Assembly (NCBI RefSeq): GCF_013620825.1
Contig: NZ_NJIC01000007.1
Location: 1-39,249 of the forward strand
Length of the DNA: 39,249 nucleotides
From: Rhodanobacter sp. PCA2
GTDB taxonomy: Bacteria > Pseudomonadota > Gammaproteobacteria > Xanthomonadales > Rhodanobacteraceae
Direction: 5' to 3'
Positions 17,646-27,641 of this stretch are shown here, one piece after another (positions within the stretch are counted from its first letter, which is position 1; each line of letters starts with the position of its first letter). The notes beneath the pieces were generated by a model. The model worked only from the letters and a program-made list of their open reading frames with translations. It did not search any database and was not told the origin of the DNA. Position numbers and translations under genes: made by a program.

Positions 17646-18035
17646 TCAGGCGAGCGTGGACGAACCGTGAAGAACAAGACGTTCGATGGGCGGCATGGCG
17701 TCCGGGATGCCGAGCCCATCGATGGACCATAAATCCAGCCCGGCGAGCAAACCATCCTGCTCGAACACGAATGCTCCGCAAAGATGACCGAGGTTGTTGC
17801 GCCACTCGTAGTCGGAAAGTACATGCATGGCGAAATGCTGGGGCCGCTTGCCGTCGATCGAGAAATCAATGCTGGCGCAGCCACATGGGCAAAGACGCAC
17901 GACGCGCGCGCGTTTCAACTGCGCAAGGAACTCGCGGTTGTCTCCATCACCGTGTTCCAGAAGCCACTGGACTACGGTTGCCTCGTCAGCCGTCAACGGG
18001 CGGTCAACATCGGTGCCTGCTGGAATGGAGCTCAC
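17646..18035 (-). CDS. Uncharacterised small protein with a CPCGC motif
   Basis: The product is 129 residues starting at a GTG. I do not assign a function. Visible elements are an N-terminal helical part (TADEATVVQWLLEHG), then a compact Cys cluster RLCPCGCASIDFSIDG with Cys49, Cys51 and Cys53, and a C-terminal beta-rich part (GAFVFEQDGLLAGLDLW). Acidic and Trp residues are frequent. Base composition is a little lower in G+C than the flanking genes. No clear ribosome site precedes the GTG, and no earlier in-frame start looks better. It sits between the P4H-like oxygenase and the prolyl oligopeptidase terminator, same strand as both. The Cys cluster could bind metal, but it has only three cysteines. 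Confidence 0.7.
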   Translation of the reverse strand: MSSIPAGTDVDRPLTADEATVVQWLLEHGDGDNREFLAQLKRARVVRLCPCGCASIDFSIDGKRPQHFAMHVLSDYEWRNNLGHLCGAFVFEQDGLLAGLDLWSIDGLGIPDAMPPIERLVLHGSSTLA

Positions 18036-18121
18036 GGGATCGGTATCCGGACTCGGTTGCCGGCAAGGGTAATGGTTCCGGGGCCGCGTGGCTCCCGGGG
18101 CGAAAGCGGCTGTCCCTGAAA

Positions 18122-18152
18122 CAGGCGAGCCGGCCCCGGGCCGGCTCGCCTG
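18122..18152 (-). terminator. Terminator after the prolyl oligopeptidase gene
   Basis: A perfect 14-base stem (18122-18135 with 18139-18152) closes on a CCG loop, 21 bases beyond the peptidase stop. On the minus strand it is followed by TGTTTC, a short T-rich stretch. It separates this gene from the small Cys-cluster gene. Confidence 0.82.
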
Positions 18153-18173
18153 CGCTCCGCATGTCGGCGCGGC

Positions 18174-20306
18174 CTACTTCAGCTGCTCCCACAGGAAGTC
18201 GTACACCATCGCGTGCATGTGGGCGGACTGCTTGTTGTCCGCGCCGGCGCCGTGGCCGCCTTCCAGGTTCTCGTAGAACCACACGTTGGGGATGTCCATG
18301 CCCTCCATCTTCGCGGCCATCTTGCGCGCCTGCGCGGGGCCTACGCGGTCGTCGCTGGTGGTGGTGTAGAACAGCACCGGTGGGTAGTGCGTTTCCTTGT
18401 GCAGGTTCTGGTAGGGCGAGAAGGTCTTGATGAAGCTCCATTGCTTCGGGTCGTCGGGGTTGCCGTATTCGGCGATCCACGAGGCGCCGGCGTCGAGGTG
18501 GATGTAGCGCTTCATGTCGAGCAGCGGCACTTCGCAGGCGATGGCGCCGAGCAGTTGCGGGTACTGGGTGAGCATGTTGCCCATCAGCAGGCCGCCGTTG
18601 CTGCCGCCCTCGGCGCCGAGGTGCTTCGCGGAGGTGACGCCGCGCTTCACCAGATCCTCCGCTACCGCTGCGAAGTCCTCATAGGCCTTGGGCCGGTTCG
18701 CCTGCAGCGCGGCCTGGTGCCAGGCCGGGCCGTACTCGCCGCCGCCGCGGATGTTGGCGATCACGTAGACGCCGCCGCGGCTCAGCCACGCGCGGCCGAC
18801 GCTGCCGCTGTAGGACGGCTGCAGCGAAACCTCGAAGCCGCCGTAGCCGTAGAGCAGGGTGCGATGGCTGCCGTCGAGCTTCAGGTCCTTCGGCGCGATC
18901 TCGAAATACGGCACGCGGGTGCCGTCCTTGGAGGCGACGAAGTGCTGGCTCACGCTGAACTTCGAGGCGTCGAAGAACGCCGGCTGGCGCTTGATCGTCT
19001 CGGCGTTGCCCTGGCCCAGCACGCCGCGTTCCAGCGAGGGCGGGGTGAGGAAGCCGGTGACGGTGAGCCAGTATTCGTCGCTGTGGTCCGGGTCGGTGCC
19101 GACCACCGCCACCGTGCTCATCGCCGGTGCGCCCGGCATCGCCTCGCGCTGCCAGTCGCCGGCGGTCGCGGAATTTGCGGGAGGGGTGAGCACTTCCAGC
19201 CGGCTCTTCACGTCGTCCAGCACGTCGAGGATCAGATGGTGCTGCGTCCACGCATAGTCGGACAGCGCGGTGTGCGCATCGGGCTTGAACAGCACGGTGA
19301 ACGCGCGCTTGCCGGCCACGAAGTCGTCGAACTTCGTGGCGATCAGCGCGCCGCTGGGATAGGTGGCGCCGCCCACCGTCCACGGCGAGCGCAGCGTCAC
19401 CAGCAGCCACTCGCGGTGCGCGTCGGCGCGGGCATCATCGGGCACGTCCAGCTTCACCAGCTTGCCGTCCTTGCGCAGCAAGGTTTCGCTGTGGAAGAAG
19501 TCGGTGGCCACCTGCACGAAGTCGCGTTCGAAGCCCGGCGTGCGGTCGTGGTAGGCGCTCACCGCGAGATCCTCGGGCTTGCCTTCATATACCGTCGCGG
19601 CGGCGGCAAGCGGCGTGCCGCGCTTCCATTCCTTGGCGATGCGCGGGTAGCTGGACCTGGTCATGGAACCGGGGCCGAAGTCGGTGCCCACGTAGATGTG
19701 GTCCTGGTCGATCCAGCCCACCTCGGTCTTGGCCACCGGCAGCTCGAAGCCGTCCTTCACGAAGGACCTGGTGGTGGTGTCGAACTCGCGCACCGCCACC
19801 GCGTCGCCGCCGTCGGGCGACAGCGACAGCAGGCAGTGCGTGTAGGCGGGTTTCAGGCACTGCGCGCCCTTCCACACCCAGCGCTTGCCCTCGGCCTTGT
19901 TCAGCGCGTCCACGTCCAGCACGGTTTCCCACTTGGGATCGGCCTTGCGGTATTCGGCCAGCGTGGTGCGGCGCCACAGGCCGCGCGGGTGCGCCTTGTC
20001 CTGCCAGAAGTTGTAGAGGTGGTCGCCCATGCGGCGCACGTAGGGAATGCGCGCGTCGGAATCCAGCACTTCCAGGATCTGGTCGCGGGTGTGGTCGAAC
20101 GCCGGCGAGCTGGCGAACGCCTGCTCGGTGATCGCGTTCTGCTTTTTCACCCAGTCCATGGCGCGGGCGTCGTGGGTGGCTTCCAGCCACAGGTAGGGAT
20201 CGTCGCCGGCGGCGGGCTGGTCGGCGGTGGCGGCATGGGTGGCGTTCATGCCGCCCAGTGTGATGCCCAGCGCGAGCGCCAGCCAGAGGGAATGCCTGGA
20301 AGTCAT
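18174..20306 (-). CDS. Secreted prolyl oligopeptidase family serine peptidase (S9A)
   Basis: The product is 710 residues. A signal peptide of about 25 residues (MTSRHSLWLALALGITLGG...THA) targets it to the periplasm or beyond. A seven-bladed propeller occupies roughly 80-420, and the alpha/beta hydrolase domain follows. The catalytic triad is intact: Ser569 in GGSNGG, Asp652 in TSDDRV and His685 in EGGHGAG. Family enzymes cut peptides of up to about 30 residues after proline. The short GGSNGG and GGHGAGAD wording matches periplasmic S9 peptidases of Xanthomonadales. It is flanked by its own terminator and lies 142 bases from hppA, so it is probably a single-gene unit. Confidence 0.95.
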   Translation of the reverse strand: MTSRHSLWLALALGITLGGMNATHAATADQPAAGDDPYLWLEATHDARAMDWVKKQNAITEQAFASSPAFDHTRDQILEVLDSDARIPYVRRMGDHLYNFWQDKAHPRGLWRRTTLAEYRKADPKWETVLDVDALNKAEGKRWVWKGAQCLKPAYTHCLLSLSPDGGDAVAVREFDTTTRSFVKDGFELPVAKTEVGWIDQDHIYVGTDFGPGSMTRSSYPRIAKEWKRGTPLAAAATVYEGKPEDLAVSAYHDRTPGFERDFVQVATDFFHSETLLRKDGKLVKLDVPDDARADAHREWLLVTLRSPWTVGGATYPSGALIATKFDDFVAGKRAFTVLFKPDAHTALSDYAWTQHHLILDVLDDVKSRLEVLTPPANSATAGDWQREAMPGAPAMSTVAVVGTDPDHSDEYWLTVTGFLTPPSLERGVLGQGNAETIKRQPAFFDASKFSVSQHFVASKDGTRVPYFEIAPKDLKLDGSHRTLLYGYGGFEVSLQPSYSGSVGRAWLSRGGVYVIANIRGGGEYGPAWHQAALQANRPKAYEDFAAVAEDLVKRGVTSAKHLGAEGGSNGGLLMGNMLTQYPQLLGAIACEVPLLDMKRYIHLDAGASWIAEYGNPDDPKQWSFIKTFSPYQNLHKETHYPPVLFYTTTSDDRVGPAQARKMAAKMEGMDIPNVWFYENLEGGHGAGADNKQSAHMHAMVYDFLWEQLK

Positions 20307-20400
20307 GCGTGGAGTCCTTGTCGTGTGACGGGTCGCCGGTGACGGCGAGTGTGACTGCGTCCGGCGGCCCCTGCCTGTGACTAAAGTCAGGCCTGCCGGA

Positions 20401-20433
20401 AAAGCGACAGGCCCCGCATGCGGGGCCTGTCGT
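20401..20433 (-). terminator. Rho-independent terminator of hppA
   Basis: A perfect 12-base stem (20406-20417 with 20422-20433) closes on a CATG loop. On the minus strand it is followed by CTTTTCC. It lies 16 bases after the hppA stop. Confidence 0.9.
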
Positions 20434-20448
20434 CGAAGCGCGTGGTGC

Positions 20449-22506
<2,058 letters not shown>

Positions 22507-22610
22507 CGGAGCCTCCCCATGGTTGTAATGGCCGTCCGGAGCGGGCGGTCGTCGGGGAGTATAGGCAGAGGCCGGCGGCGATTCCGTTGTGCGGCGCAAC
22601 GTCCTGCGGA

Positions 22611-22643
22611 AAAGCGCAGGCCGCGCAGCGATGCGCGGCCTGC
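22611..22643 (-). terminator. Rho-independent terminator of the RcnB-like gene
   Basis: A perfect 12-base stem (22616-22627 with 22632-22643) closes on a GCGA loop. On the minus strand it is followed by GCTTTTCCG, the same short T-tract style as the hppA terminator. Confidence 0.88.
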
Positions 22644-22660
22644 CTTGCGGCAATGCGGAT

Positions 22661-23065
22661 TCAGCGCATGGCGACGTCGAGGATGATGCCGGTGGCGAGC
22701 GCGATCAGCAGGTAGTCGTTGTTGTCCGCGCGCACCCAGCCGTAGCCGCGCGGCGGCGGGCGCAGGCGGTAGTGGCCGTAGTCGTGCACCACGTAGACCG
22801 GGCCGCCGTAGCGGTGGCCGCGCTCCCAGTGGCGGTAGCGGTCGTGCCGGTCGTAACGGTCGTAGTGGTGGACGACCACGCGGCGCCGGTCGTCGTGGCG
22901 ACCGTGACCGCGGCCATCCTGCCAACCGTGGCGGTCGTGCCCGCGACCGTCCTGCCAGCCGTGGCGGTCGTGTCCGCGACCGCGTCCATGGTCGTGGTCG
23001 GCCAGCGCGGCGCCGCTGCCGGCCAGCAGGGGCAGGGCAAGCATGAGGCTGTAGAGGATCTTCAT
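22661..23065 (-). CDS. Periplasmic RcnB-like protein with His-rich tandem repeats
   Basis: The product is 134 residues. A signal peptide of about 22 residues ends at ALADHDHG. The middle (23-75) is extremely rich in His, Arg, Gly and Asp and contains two tandem copies of an 11-residue unit ([11 protein letters not shown]) plus a third partial one. The C-terminal 45 residues ([30 protein letters not shown]) match the RcnB domain seen in the nickel/cobalt homeostasis protein RcnB, where a short hydrophobic end follows YxWVR. The His-rich part probably binds divalent metal in the periplasm. No metal efflux pump lies next to it, so a role in Ni/Co control is not established. It has its own terminator. 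Confidence 0.82.
   Translation of the reverse strand: MKILYSLMLALPLLAGSGAALADHDHGRGRGHDRHGWQDGRGHDRHGWQDGRGHGRHDDRRRVVVHHYDRYDRHDRYRHWERGHRYGGPVYVVHDYGHYRLRPPPRGYGWVRADNNDYLLIALATGIILDVAMR
22916..22981. repeat. Two tandem 33-base repeats inside the RcnB-like gene
   Basis: Units 22916-22948 and 22949-22981 differ at only three of 33 positions. The array encodes the duplicated 11-residue His/Arg unit and could change copy number by slippage or recombination. Confidence 0.85.
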
Positions 23066-23216
23066 CGCGGGATCTCCGGTTGGGCCGTATGCGGCTCGGG
23101 ACGGAGCGTATGAAATTGCGTCTGAACGGAAGATATGTCGGTGCAGCGCCTCATCGGGCCGCCATTCAGCTGCCCGCGACGGCCCCGCGCGTGGCCGCCA
23201 GGAGTAGGCTGCAGGC

Positions 23217-24035
23217 ATGAATCCCGCCGACTTCGCACCACGCCGCGCCGCCTTCCGCAAGTTGCACGAAAGCGGTTGCTTCATGCTCCCCAATCCCTGG
23301 GACCCCGGTTCCGCCCGCGCCCTGCAGCAGCTGGGTTTCAAGGCGCTGGCGACCACCAGTTCCGGTTTCGCGTGGTCGCGCGCGCATGCCGACAACGCGA
23401 TGGACGTGGACGCGGTGCTGGCGCATTGCCGCGCGATCGTCGCAGCCACCGACCTGCCGGTGAACGCCGACTTCGAGGACGGCCACGCCCGCGACCTGAA
23501 GGAACTTGCGGACAACGTGCGCCGCTGCGTCGACACCGGCGTGGCCGGCCTGTCGATCGAGGATGCCACCGGCGACGCCGCGCAGCCGCTGTACGGGCTC
23601 GACGAGGCGGTGGCGCGCATGCGTGCCGCGCGCGCCGCGATCGACGCCTCAGGCCAGGACGTGATGCTGGTCGGCCGTGCCGAGTGCTTCCTGGTCGGCC
23701 ATCCCGATCCGCTCGACGAATCGCTGAAGCGCCTCAAGGCCTATGCCGAAGCCGGCGCGGATTGCCTCTATGCGCCGGGCTTGCGCACGCGCGAACAGAT
23801 CGAAGCGGTGGTGCGCGCCGTGGCGCCAAAGCCGGTGAACGTGCTGGTGGGTTACGCCGCACCGTTCACGCAGGCCGATCTCGCGCAGCTCGGCGTGCGC
23901 CGGATCAGCGTTGGCGGCGCGCTGGCGGGCGCCGCCTGGGGCGGCTTCCTGCGCGCCGCGCGCGGCCTCGCCGAAGGGCGCTTCGACGGCTTCGCCGGCA
24001 ACGCCACGCATGCGGAGTTGAACGGCTTGTTCTGA
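23217..24035 (+). CDS. Isocitrate lyase/phosphoenolpyruvate mutase family protein
   Basis: The product is 272 residues, a TIM-barrel of the ICL/PEPM superfamily. Visible are the substrate loop ATTSSGFAWSRA (45-56), metal-binding NADFEDGH (83-90) and IEDATGD (114-120), and VGRAECFL. The KKCGH catalytic loop of true isocitrate lyases is missing. It is therefore more like the small oxaloacetate decarboxylase / 2-methylisocitrate lyase-type members that break or form C-C or C-P bonds in 2-keto acids. The exact reaction is open. It is convergent with the phosphofructokinase gene, 61 bases apart, with no strong terminator. The ATG at 23217 has only a weak ribosome site. Confidence 0.85.
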   Translation: MNPADFAPRRAAFRKLHESGCFMLPNPWDPGSARALQQLGFKALATTSSGFAWSRAHADNAMDVDAVLAHCRAIVAATDLPVNADFEDGHARDLKELADNVRRCVDTGVAGLSIEDATGDAAQPLYGLDEAVARMRAARAAIDASGQDVMLVGRAECFLVGHPDPLDESLKRLKAYAEAGADCLYAPGLRTREQIEAVVRAVAPKPVNVLVGYAAPFTQADLAQLGVRRISVGGALAGAAWGGFLRAARGLAEGRFDGFAGNATHAELNGLF

Positions 24036-24096
24036 GCGGCCGCGCATCGTCGTCGCATCGATACGCGGGGATTTCAGGGAGTGGGCGTGCCGGGAA

Positions 24097-25365
24097 TCAG
24101 CCCGGCGGCCACGGGGCCAGCTTCTTCGCCACCGCCACGTTTTTCAGCTGCACGTAGACCGGCAGGCCGTTCTTCGTGGGCGGCGCCGATTCGCCAGCGA
24201 TCAACGGCGCGAGATAGCGGCGCGCGGCGGCGGTGATGCCGAAGCCGTCCTTGCGGATGAAACCTTTCGGCAGCTTCTTCTCGTGGTTGGCGATCTTTGC
24301 CAGCGGCGCGGGTTCGATCTTCCAGCGGTAGGGCGCGTCGGACGTGCGCACGATCGCCGGCATCACCGCGTTCATGCCGGCCAGCGCGCAATCCACCGCG
24401 GCCTTGCCCACGGCATAGGCCTGTTCGGCATCCACCCTGGAGGCGAGGTGGCGGGCCGAGCGCTGCAGATAGTCGGGCAGCGCCCAGTGCACCTTGTAGC
24501 CCAGCTTGCCCTTCACCAGTTCGGCCAGCGTGGGCGCCACGCCGCCCAACTGCACGTGGCCGAACGCGTCGCGCGTGCCGGCGTCGGCGAGGAATTGGCC
24601 GGCGGCATTGCGGATGCCTTCAGACGCCACCACGGTGCACCAGCCCACGCGTTCCACCGTGGCCTTCACCTTGGCGAGGAATGCGGCTTCGTCGAACACG
24701 TTCTCGGGGAACAGGATCAGGTGCGGGGGCGCATCCGCGCCATCGCCGGCGAGGCCGGCGGCGGCGGCGATCCAGCCGGCGTGGCGGCCCATCACTTCCA
24801 GGATGAACACCTTGGTCGAGGTGGAGGCCATCGAGGCCACGTCCAGGCTGGCTTCAAGCGTGGAGACGGCGGTGTACTTCGCCACCGAGCCGAAGCCGGG
24901 GCAGCAGTCGGTGACGGCGAGGTCGTTGTCCACCGTCTTCGGCACGCCGATGCAGCGGATGTCGTACTTCATCGCCTTGCCCAGCTGCGAGATCTTCAGC
25001 GCGGTGTCGGCCGAGTCGTTGCCGCCGTTGTAGAGGAACCAGCGGATGTCGTGGGCGCGGAACACCTCGATCAGGCGTTCGTACTCGGCACGGTTCGCCT
25101 CCAGCGACTTCAGCTTGTAGCGACAGCTGCCGAACGCGCCGCCGGGGGTGTGGCGCAATGCCGCAACCGCGGCCCGGGTTTCCTTCCGGGTGTCGATCAG
25201 CTCCTCGCGCAGCGCGCCGAGGATGCCGTTGCGCGCGGCATAGACCGGCACGCCCCGGGCGCGCGCCGCCTCGATAACGCCAGCGGCGGTGGCGTTTATC
25301 ACGGCGGTGACGCCGCCGGACTGGGCATAGAGCAGGCGGTCGGACGTGGCGTGGCGGGTCGGCAT
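24097..25365 (-). CDS. pfp: Pyrophosphate-dependent 6-phosphofructokinase
   Basis: The product is 422 residues, longer than ATP-type PfkA (about 320). The phosphoryl-donor site reads GGND with Asp117 where ATP enzymes have Gly, and PKTVDND has Lys143 where ATP enzymes have Gly (PGTIDND). Both changes are the known marks of PPi use. Other blocks, LEVMGRHAGWIAA and GGVAPTL, are normal. It converts fructose 6-phosphate and PPi reversibly to fructose 1,6-bisphosphate, so it can serve glycolysis and gluconeogenesis. AGGAGA before the ATG at 25365 supports the start. It is divergent from adk (154 bases), and hppA lies nearby. PPi-type enzymes are known in Xanthomonas; that is family knowledge. Confidence 0.95.
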   Translation of the reverse strand: MPTRHATSDRLLYAQSGGVTAVINATAAGVIEAARARGVPVYAARNGILGALREELIDTRKETRAAVAALRHTPGGAFGSCRYKLKSLEANRAEYERLIEVFRAHDIRWFLYNGGNDSADTALKISQLGKAMKYDIRCIGVPKTVDNDLAVTDCCPGFGSVAKYTAVSTLEASLDVASMASTSTKVFILEVMGRHAGWIAAAAGLAGDGADAPPHLILFPENVFDEAAFLAKVKATVERVGWCTVVASEGIRNAAGQFLADAGTRDAFGHVQLGGVAPTLAELVKGKLGYKVHWALPDYLQRSARHLASRVDAEQAYAVGKAAVDCALAGMNAVMPAIVRTSDAPYRWKIEPAPLAKIANHEKKLPKGFIRKDGFGITAAARRYLAPLIAGESAPPTKNGLPVYVQLKNVAVAKKLAPWPPG

Positions 25366-25519
25366 GACGATCTCCTGGGTGGGGGCGCAGTATCGCGCCG
25401 ATACGACGAAAGTCGGTACTGGCGCCGCGGTTTTCGTTTGACGGCGGCGGCCCGCAAACGCTACCGTGAAGTTCAATTCCCACGGAGTAGGCGGCCATCT
25501 GCCGCCATTGCGGAGCGAT

Positions 25520-26104
25520 ATGCGACTCGTGCTACTCGGCGCGCCCGGTTCGGGCAAGGGCACCCAGGCCGCCCGGCTGAAGAACGACCTGGGCGTGCCG
25601 CACATCTCCACCGGCGACATGCTGCGCGCCGCCGTGGCCGCGGGAACGCCGACCGGGCTCAAGGCCAAGGCGGTGATGGACGCCGGCAAGCTGGTCTCCG
25701 ACGACATCCTGCTCGCCATGCTGGAAGAACGCCTGGCCCAGCCCGACGCGAAGAACGGCTTCATCCTCGACGGCTACCCGCGCAACCTCGCGCAGGCCGA
25801 CGCGCTCGACCACCTGCTGGCCCGCATCGGCCAGCCGCTGGACGCAGTGGTGAAGCTGGAAGTGCCGAACGAGGCGATCGTCGGCCGCTGCGAGATCCGC
25901 TACGCCGCCGAACACCGCAAGGACGACGACCCCGCCGTGGTGCGCGACCGCCTCAAGGTCTATGCCGAACAGACCGCGCCGGTGGCGGATTTCTACGCCA
26001 GGCGCGGCACCCTGCAGGTGGTCGACGGCGTCGGCGAGCTGGACGAAGTCACCGCCCGCGTGAAGCGCGCGCTCAAGGCCGAGGCGGCTGCCGCCAACGG
26101 CTGA
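25520..26104 (+). CDS. adk: Adenylate kinase (short form)
   Basis: The product is 194 residues. The P-loop is GAPGSGKGT (7-15), and ISTGDMLRAA, GFILDGYPRN and VVRDRLKVY are family blocks. The LID between GRCEIR and RKDDD is short, as in the short-type adenylate kinases, and lacks the zinc cysteines. It interconverts ATP + AMP and 2 ADP in the cytoplasm. GGAG at 25512-25515 is four bases before the ATG. Transcription diverges from the PPi-dependent phosphofructokinase. Both enzymes deal with nucleotide or pyrophosphate energy currency, which makes the shared 154-base promoter region of interest. Confidence 0.96.
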   Translation: MRLVLLGAPGSGKGTQAARLKNDLGVPHISTGDMLRAAVAAGTPTGLKAKAVMDAGKLVSDDILLAMLEERLAQPDAKNGFILDGYPRNLAQADALDHLLARIGQPLDAVVKLEVPNEAIVGRCEIRYAAEHRKDDDPAVVRDRLKVYAEQTAPVADFYARRGTLQVVDGVGELDEVTARVKRALKAEAAAANG

Positions 26105-26114
26105 AGCCGCGATT

Positions 26115-26245
26115 CCCCCCTCTCCCTGCGGGGAGAGAGCCGGGGTGAGGGGTCGGGCGCAGCGAGTACATCCGGCCCGCGAAACCTCCTTCCTCCGCAA
26201 GTCCCGTACCCTCACCCCCAGCCCCTCTCCCGGCGGGAGAAGGGA
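26115..26245. repeat. Inverted pair of a dispersed C-rich intergenic repeat
   Basis: Two roughly 36-base elements face each other in the adk-mpl gap: 26115-26152 and 26209-26245. The second matches the reverse complement of the first closely (CCCTCACCCC...CTCTCCC...GGGAGA). Each also contains its own small hairpin around TCTCCCTGCGGGGAGA or CTCCCGGCGGGAG. Similar elements are widespread between genes in Xanthomonadales and related bacteria. The pair could fold into a long hairpin in the mRNA. Confidence 0.8.
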
Positions 26246-26276
26246 GCAAGCATCGCGAGAGGACGGATTCCACATC

Positions 26277-27632
26277 ATGCGTCTGCACATCCTCGGCATC
26301 TGCGGCACCTTCATGGGCGGCGTCGCCGCGCTGGCGCGTGAGCTGGCGCTCACCGTCGAAGGCTCCGACGCGAACGTCTATCCGCCGATGAGCACCCAGC
26401 TCGAAGCGCTGGGCATCCGCCTGATGGACGGCTACAAGGCCGAATACCTGCAGCCCGCGCCCGACCTGGTGGTCGTCGGCAACGCGATGACGCGCGGCAA
26501 TCCGGCGGTCGAATACATGCTCGACGCGCAGCTGCGCTACATCTCCGGCCCGCAGTGGCTGGGCGAGACGCTGCTGCCCGGGCGCGAGGTGCTGGCCGTC
26601 GCCGGCACCCACGGCAAGACCACCACCACCAGCCTGCTGGCGCACCTGCTCGAAAGCGCGGGGCTCGCGCCCGGTTTCCTGATCGGCGGCGTGCCGGGCA
26701 ACTTCGGCGTGTCCGCGCGGCTGGGCGCGGGCAAGCCCTTCGTGATCGAGGCGGACGAATACGACACCGCGTTCTTCGACAAGCGCTCGAAGTTCGTGCA
26801 CTACCGTCCGCGCATCGCCATTCTCAACAACCTCGAATACGACCACGCGGACATCTTCCCCGACGTGGCGGCGATCCAGCGCCAGTTCCATCACCTCGTG
26901 CGCACCGTGCCGGGCAACGGCCGGCTGATCGTCAACGCCCACGACGAGCGCCTCGCCGAAGTGCTGGCGATGGGCTGCTGGACGCCGGTGGAAAGCTTCG
27001 GCATCGGCCGCGGCGACTGGCAGGCGGAGTTGGTCGAAGCCGACGGCAGCGCGTTCAAGGTGACCCGCAAGGGCGAGGCGATCGGCGAGGTGCGCTGGTC
27101 GCTGCTCGGCAACCACAGCGTGATGAACGCGCTGGCTGCGCTCGCCGCCGCTGCCGCGGCGGGCGCCGATCCGCGCGCGTTGCTGCCCGCCTTCGCCGAT
27201 TTCGAGAGCGTGAAGCGGCGCATGGAGCTGGTGGGCGATGCGGGCGGCGTGCGCGTCTACGACGACTTCGCGCATCACCCGACTGCCATCGCCACCACCC
27301 TGGCCGGCCTGCGCGCGAAGGTGGGCAAGGCACGCATCCTGGTGGCGCTGGAGCCGCGCTCAAATTCGATGCGGCTCGGCGCGCATGCCGATGCGCTGGC
27401 GCCTTCGCTGGCCGATGCGGATGCCGTGGTGTTCCTGCATCGGCCCGAGCTGCCGTGGGACGCGCACCGCGTCACCGACGCCCTGCAGGGTCGCGGCAGC
27501 GCGGCCCCCAGCGTCGACGCGCTGCTGGCGGCGCTGCGTGCGCAGGCGCGCCCCGGCGACCACGTGGTGTTCATGTCCAACGGCGGTTTCGAGGGCGCCC
27601 CGCGCCGCTTTGCCGAACTGCTGCGCTCCTGA
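26277..27632 (+). CDS. mpl: UDP-N-acetylmuramate:L-alanyl-gamma-D-glutamyl-meso-diaminopimelate ligase
   Basis: The product is 451 residues, the normal size for Mpl. It begins MRLHILGICGTFMGG, a hallmark of this Mur-ligase subfamily, and carries the ATP loop AGTHGKTTTT (109-118), ADEYDTAFFDKRSKF and DDFAHHPTAI. It joins the tripeptide recovered from old peptidoglycan to UDP-MurNAc, a recycling step in the cytoplasm. It lies downstream of adk in the same direction, but 172 bases with an inverted repeat pair separate them, so co-transcription is not certain. The start ATG at 26277 has GAGAGGA about 13 bases before it. It ends nine bases from the convergent ABC permease gene. Confidence 0.96.
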   Translation: MRLHILGICGTFMGGVAALARELALTVEGSDANVYPPMSTQLEALGIRLMDGYKAEYLQPAPDLVVVGNAMTRGNPAVEYMLDAQLRYISGPQWLGETLLPGREVLAVAGTHGKTTTTSLLAHLLESAGLAPGFLIGGVPGNFGVSARLGAGKPFVIEADEYDTAFFDKRSKFVHYRPRIAILNNLEYDHADIFPDVAAIQRQFHHLVRTVPGNGRLIVNAHDERLAEVLAMGCWTPVESFGIGRGDWQAELVEADGSAFKVTRKGEAIGEVRWSLLGNHSVMNALAALAAAAAAGADPRALLPAFADFESVKRRMELVGDAGGVRVYDDFAHHPTAIATTLAGLRAKVGKARILVALEPRSNSMRLGAHADALAPSLADADAVVFLHRPELPWDAHRVTDALQGRGSAAPSVDALLAALRAQARPGDHVVFMSNGGFEGAPRRFAELLRS

Positions 27633-27641
27633 CCGGCGGCT

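Noticed and set aside
18213-20342. Plus-strand open frame of about 709 codons opposite the prolyl oligopeptidase
   Set aside because: Shadow of the peptidase, which has a signal peptide and a complete catalytic triad on the other strand.
22916-22981. CRISPR-like repeat array
   Set aside because: The units are tandem without spacers and lie in frame inside a coding gene, so they are protein repeats.
26115-26245. Insertion sequence ends
   Set aside because: The inverted arms enclose only about 56 bases with no transposase gene and no target duplication that I can see; a dispersed intergenic repeat pair explains them better.
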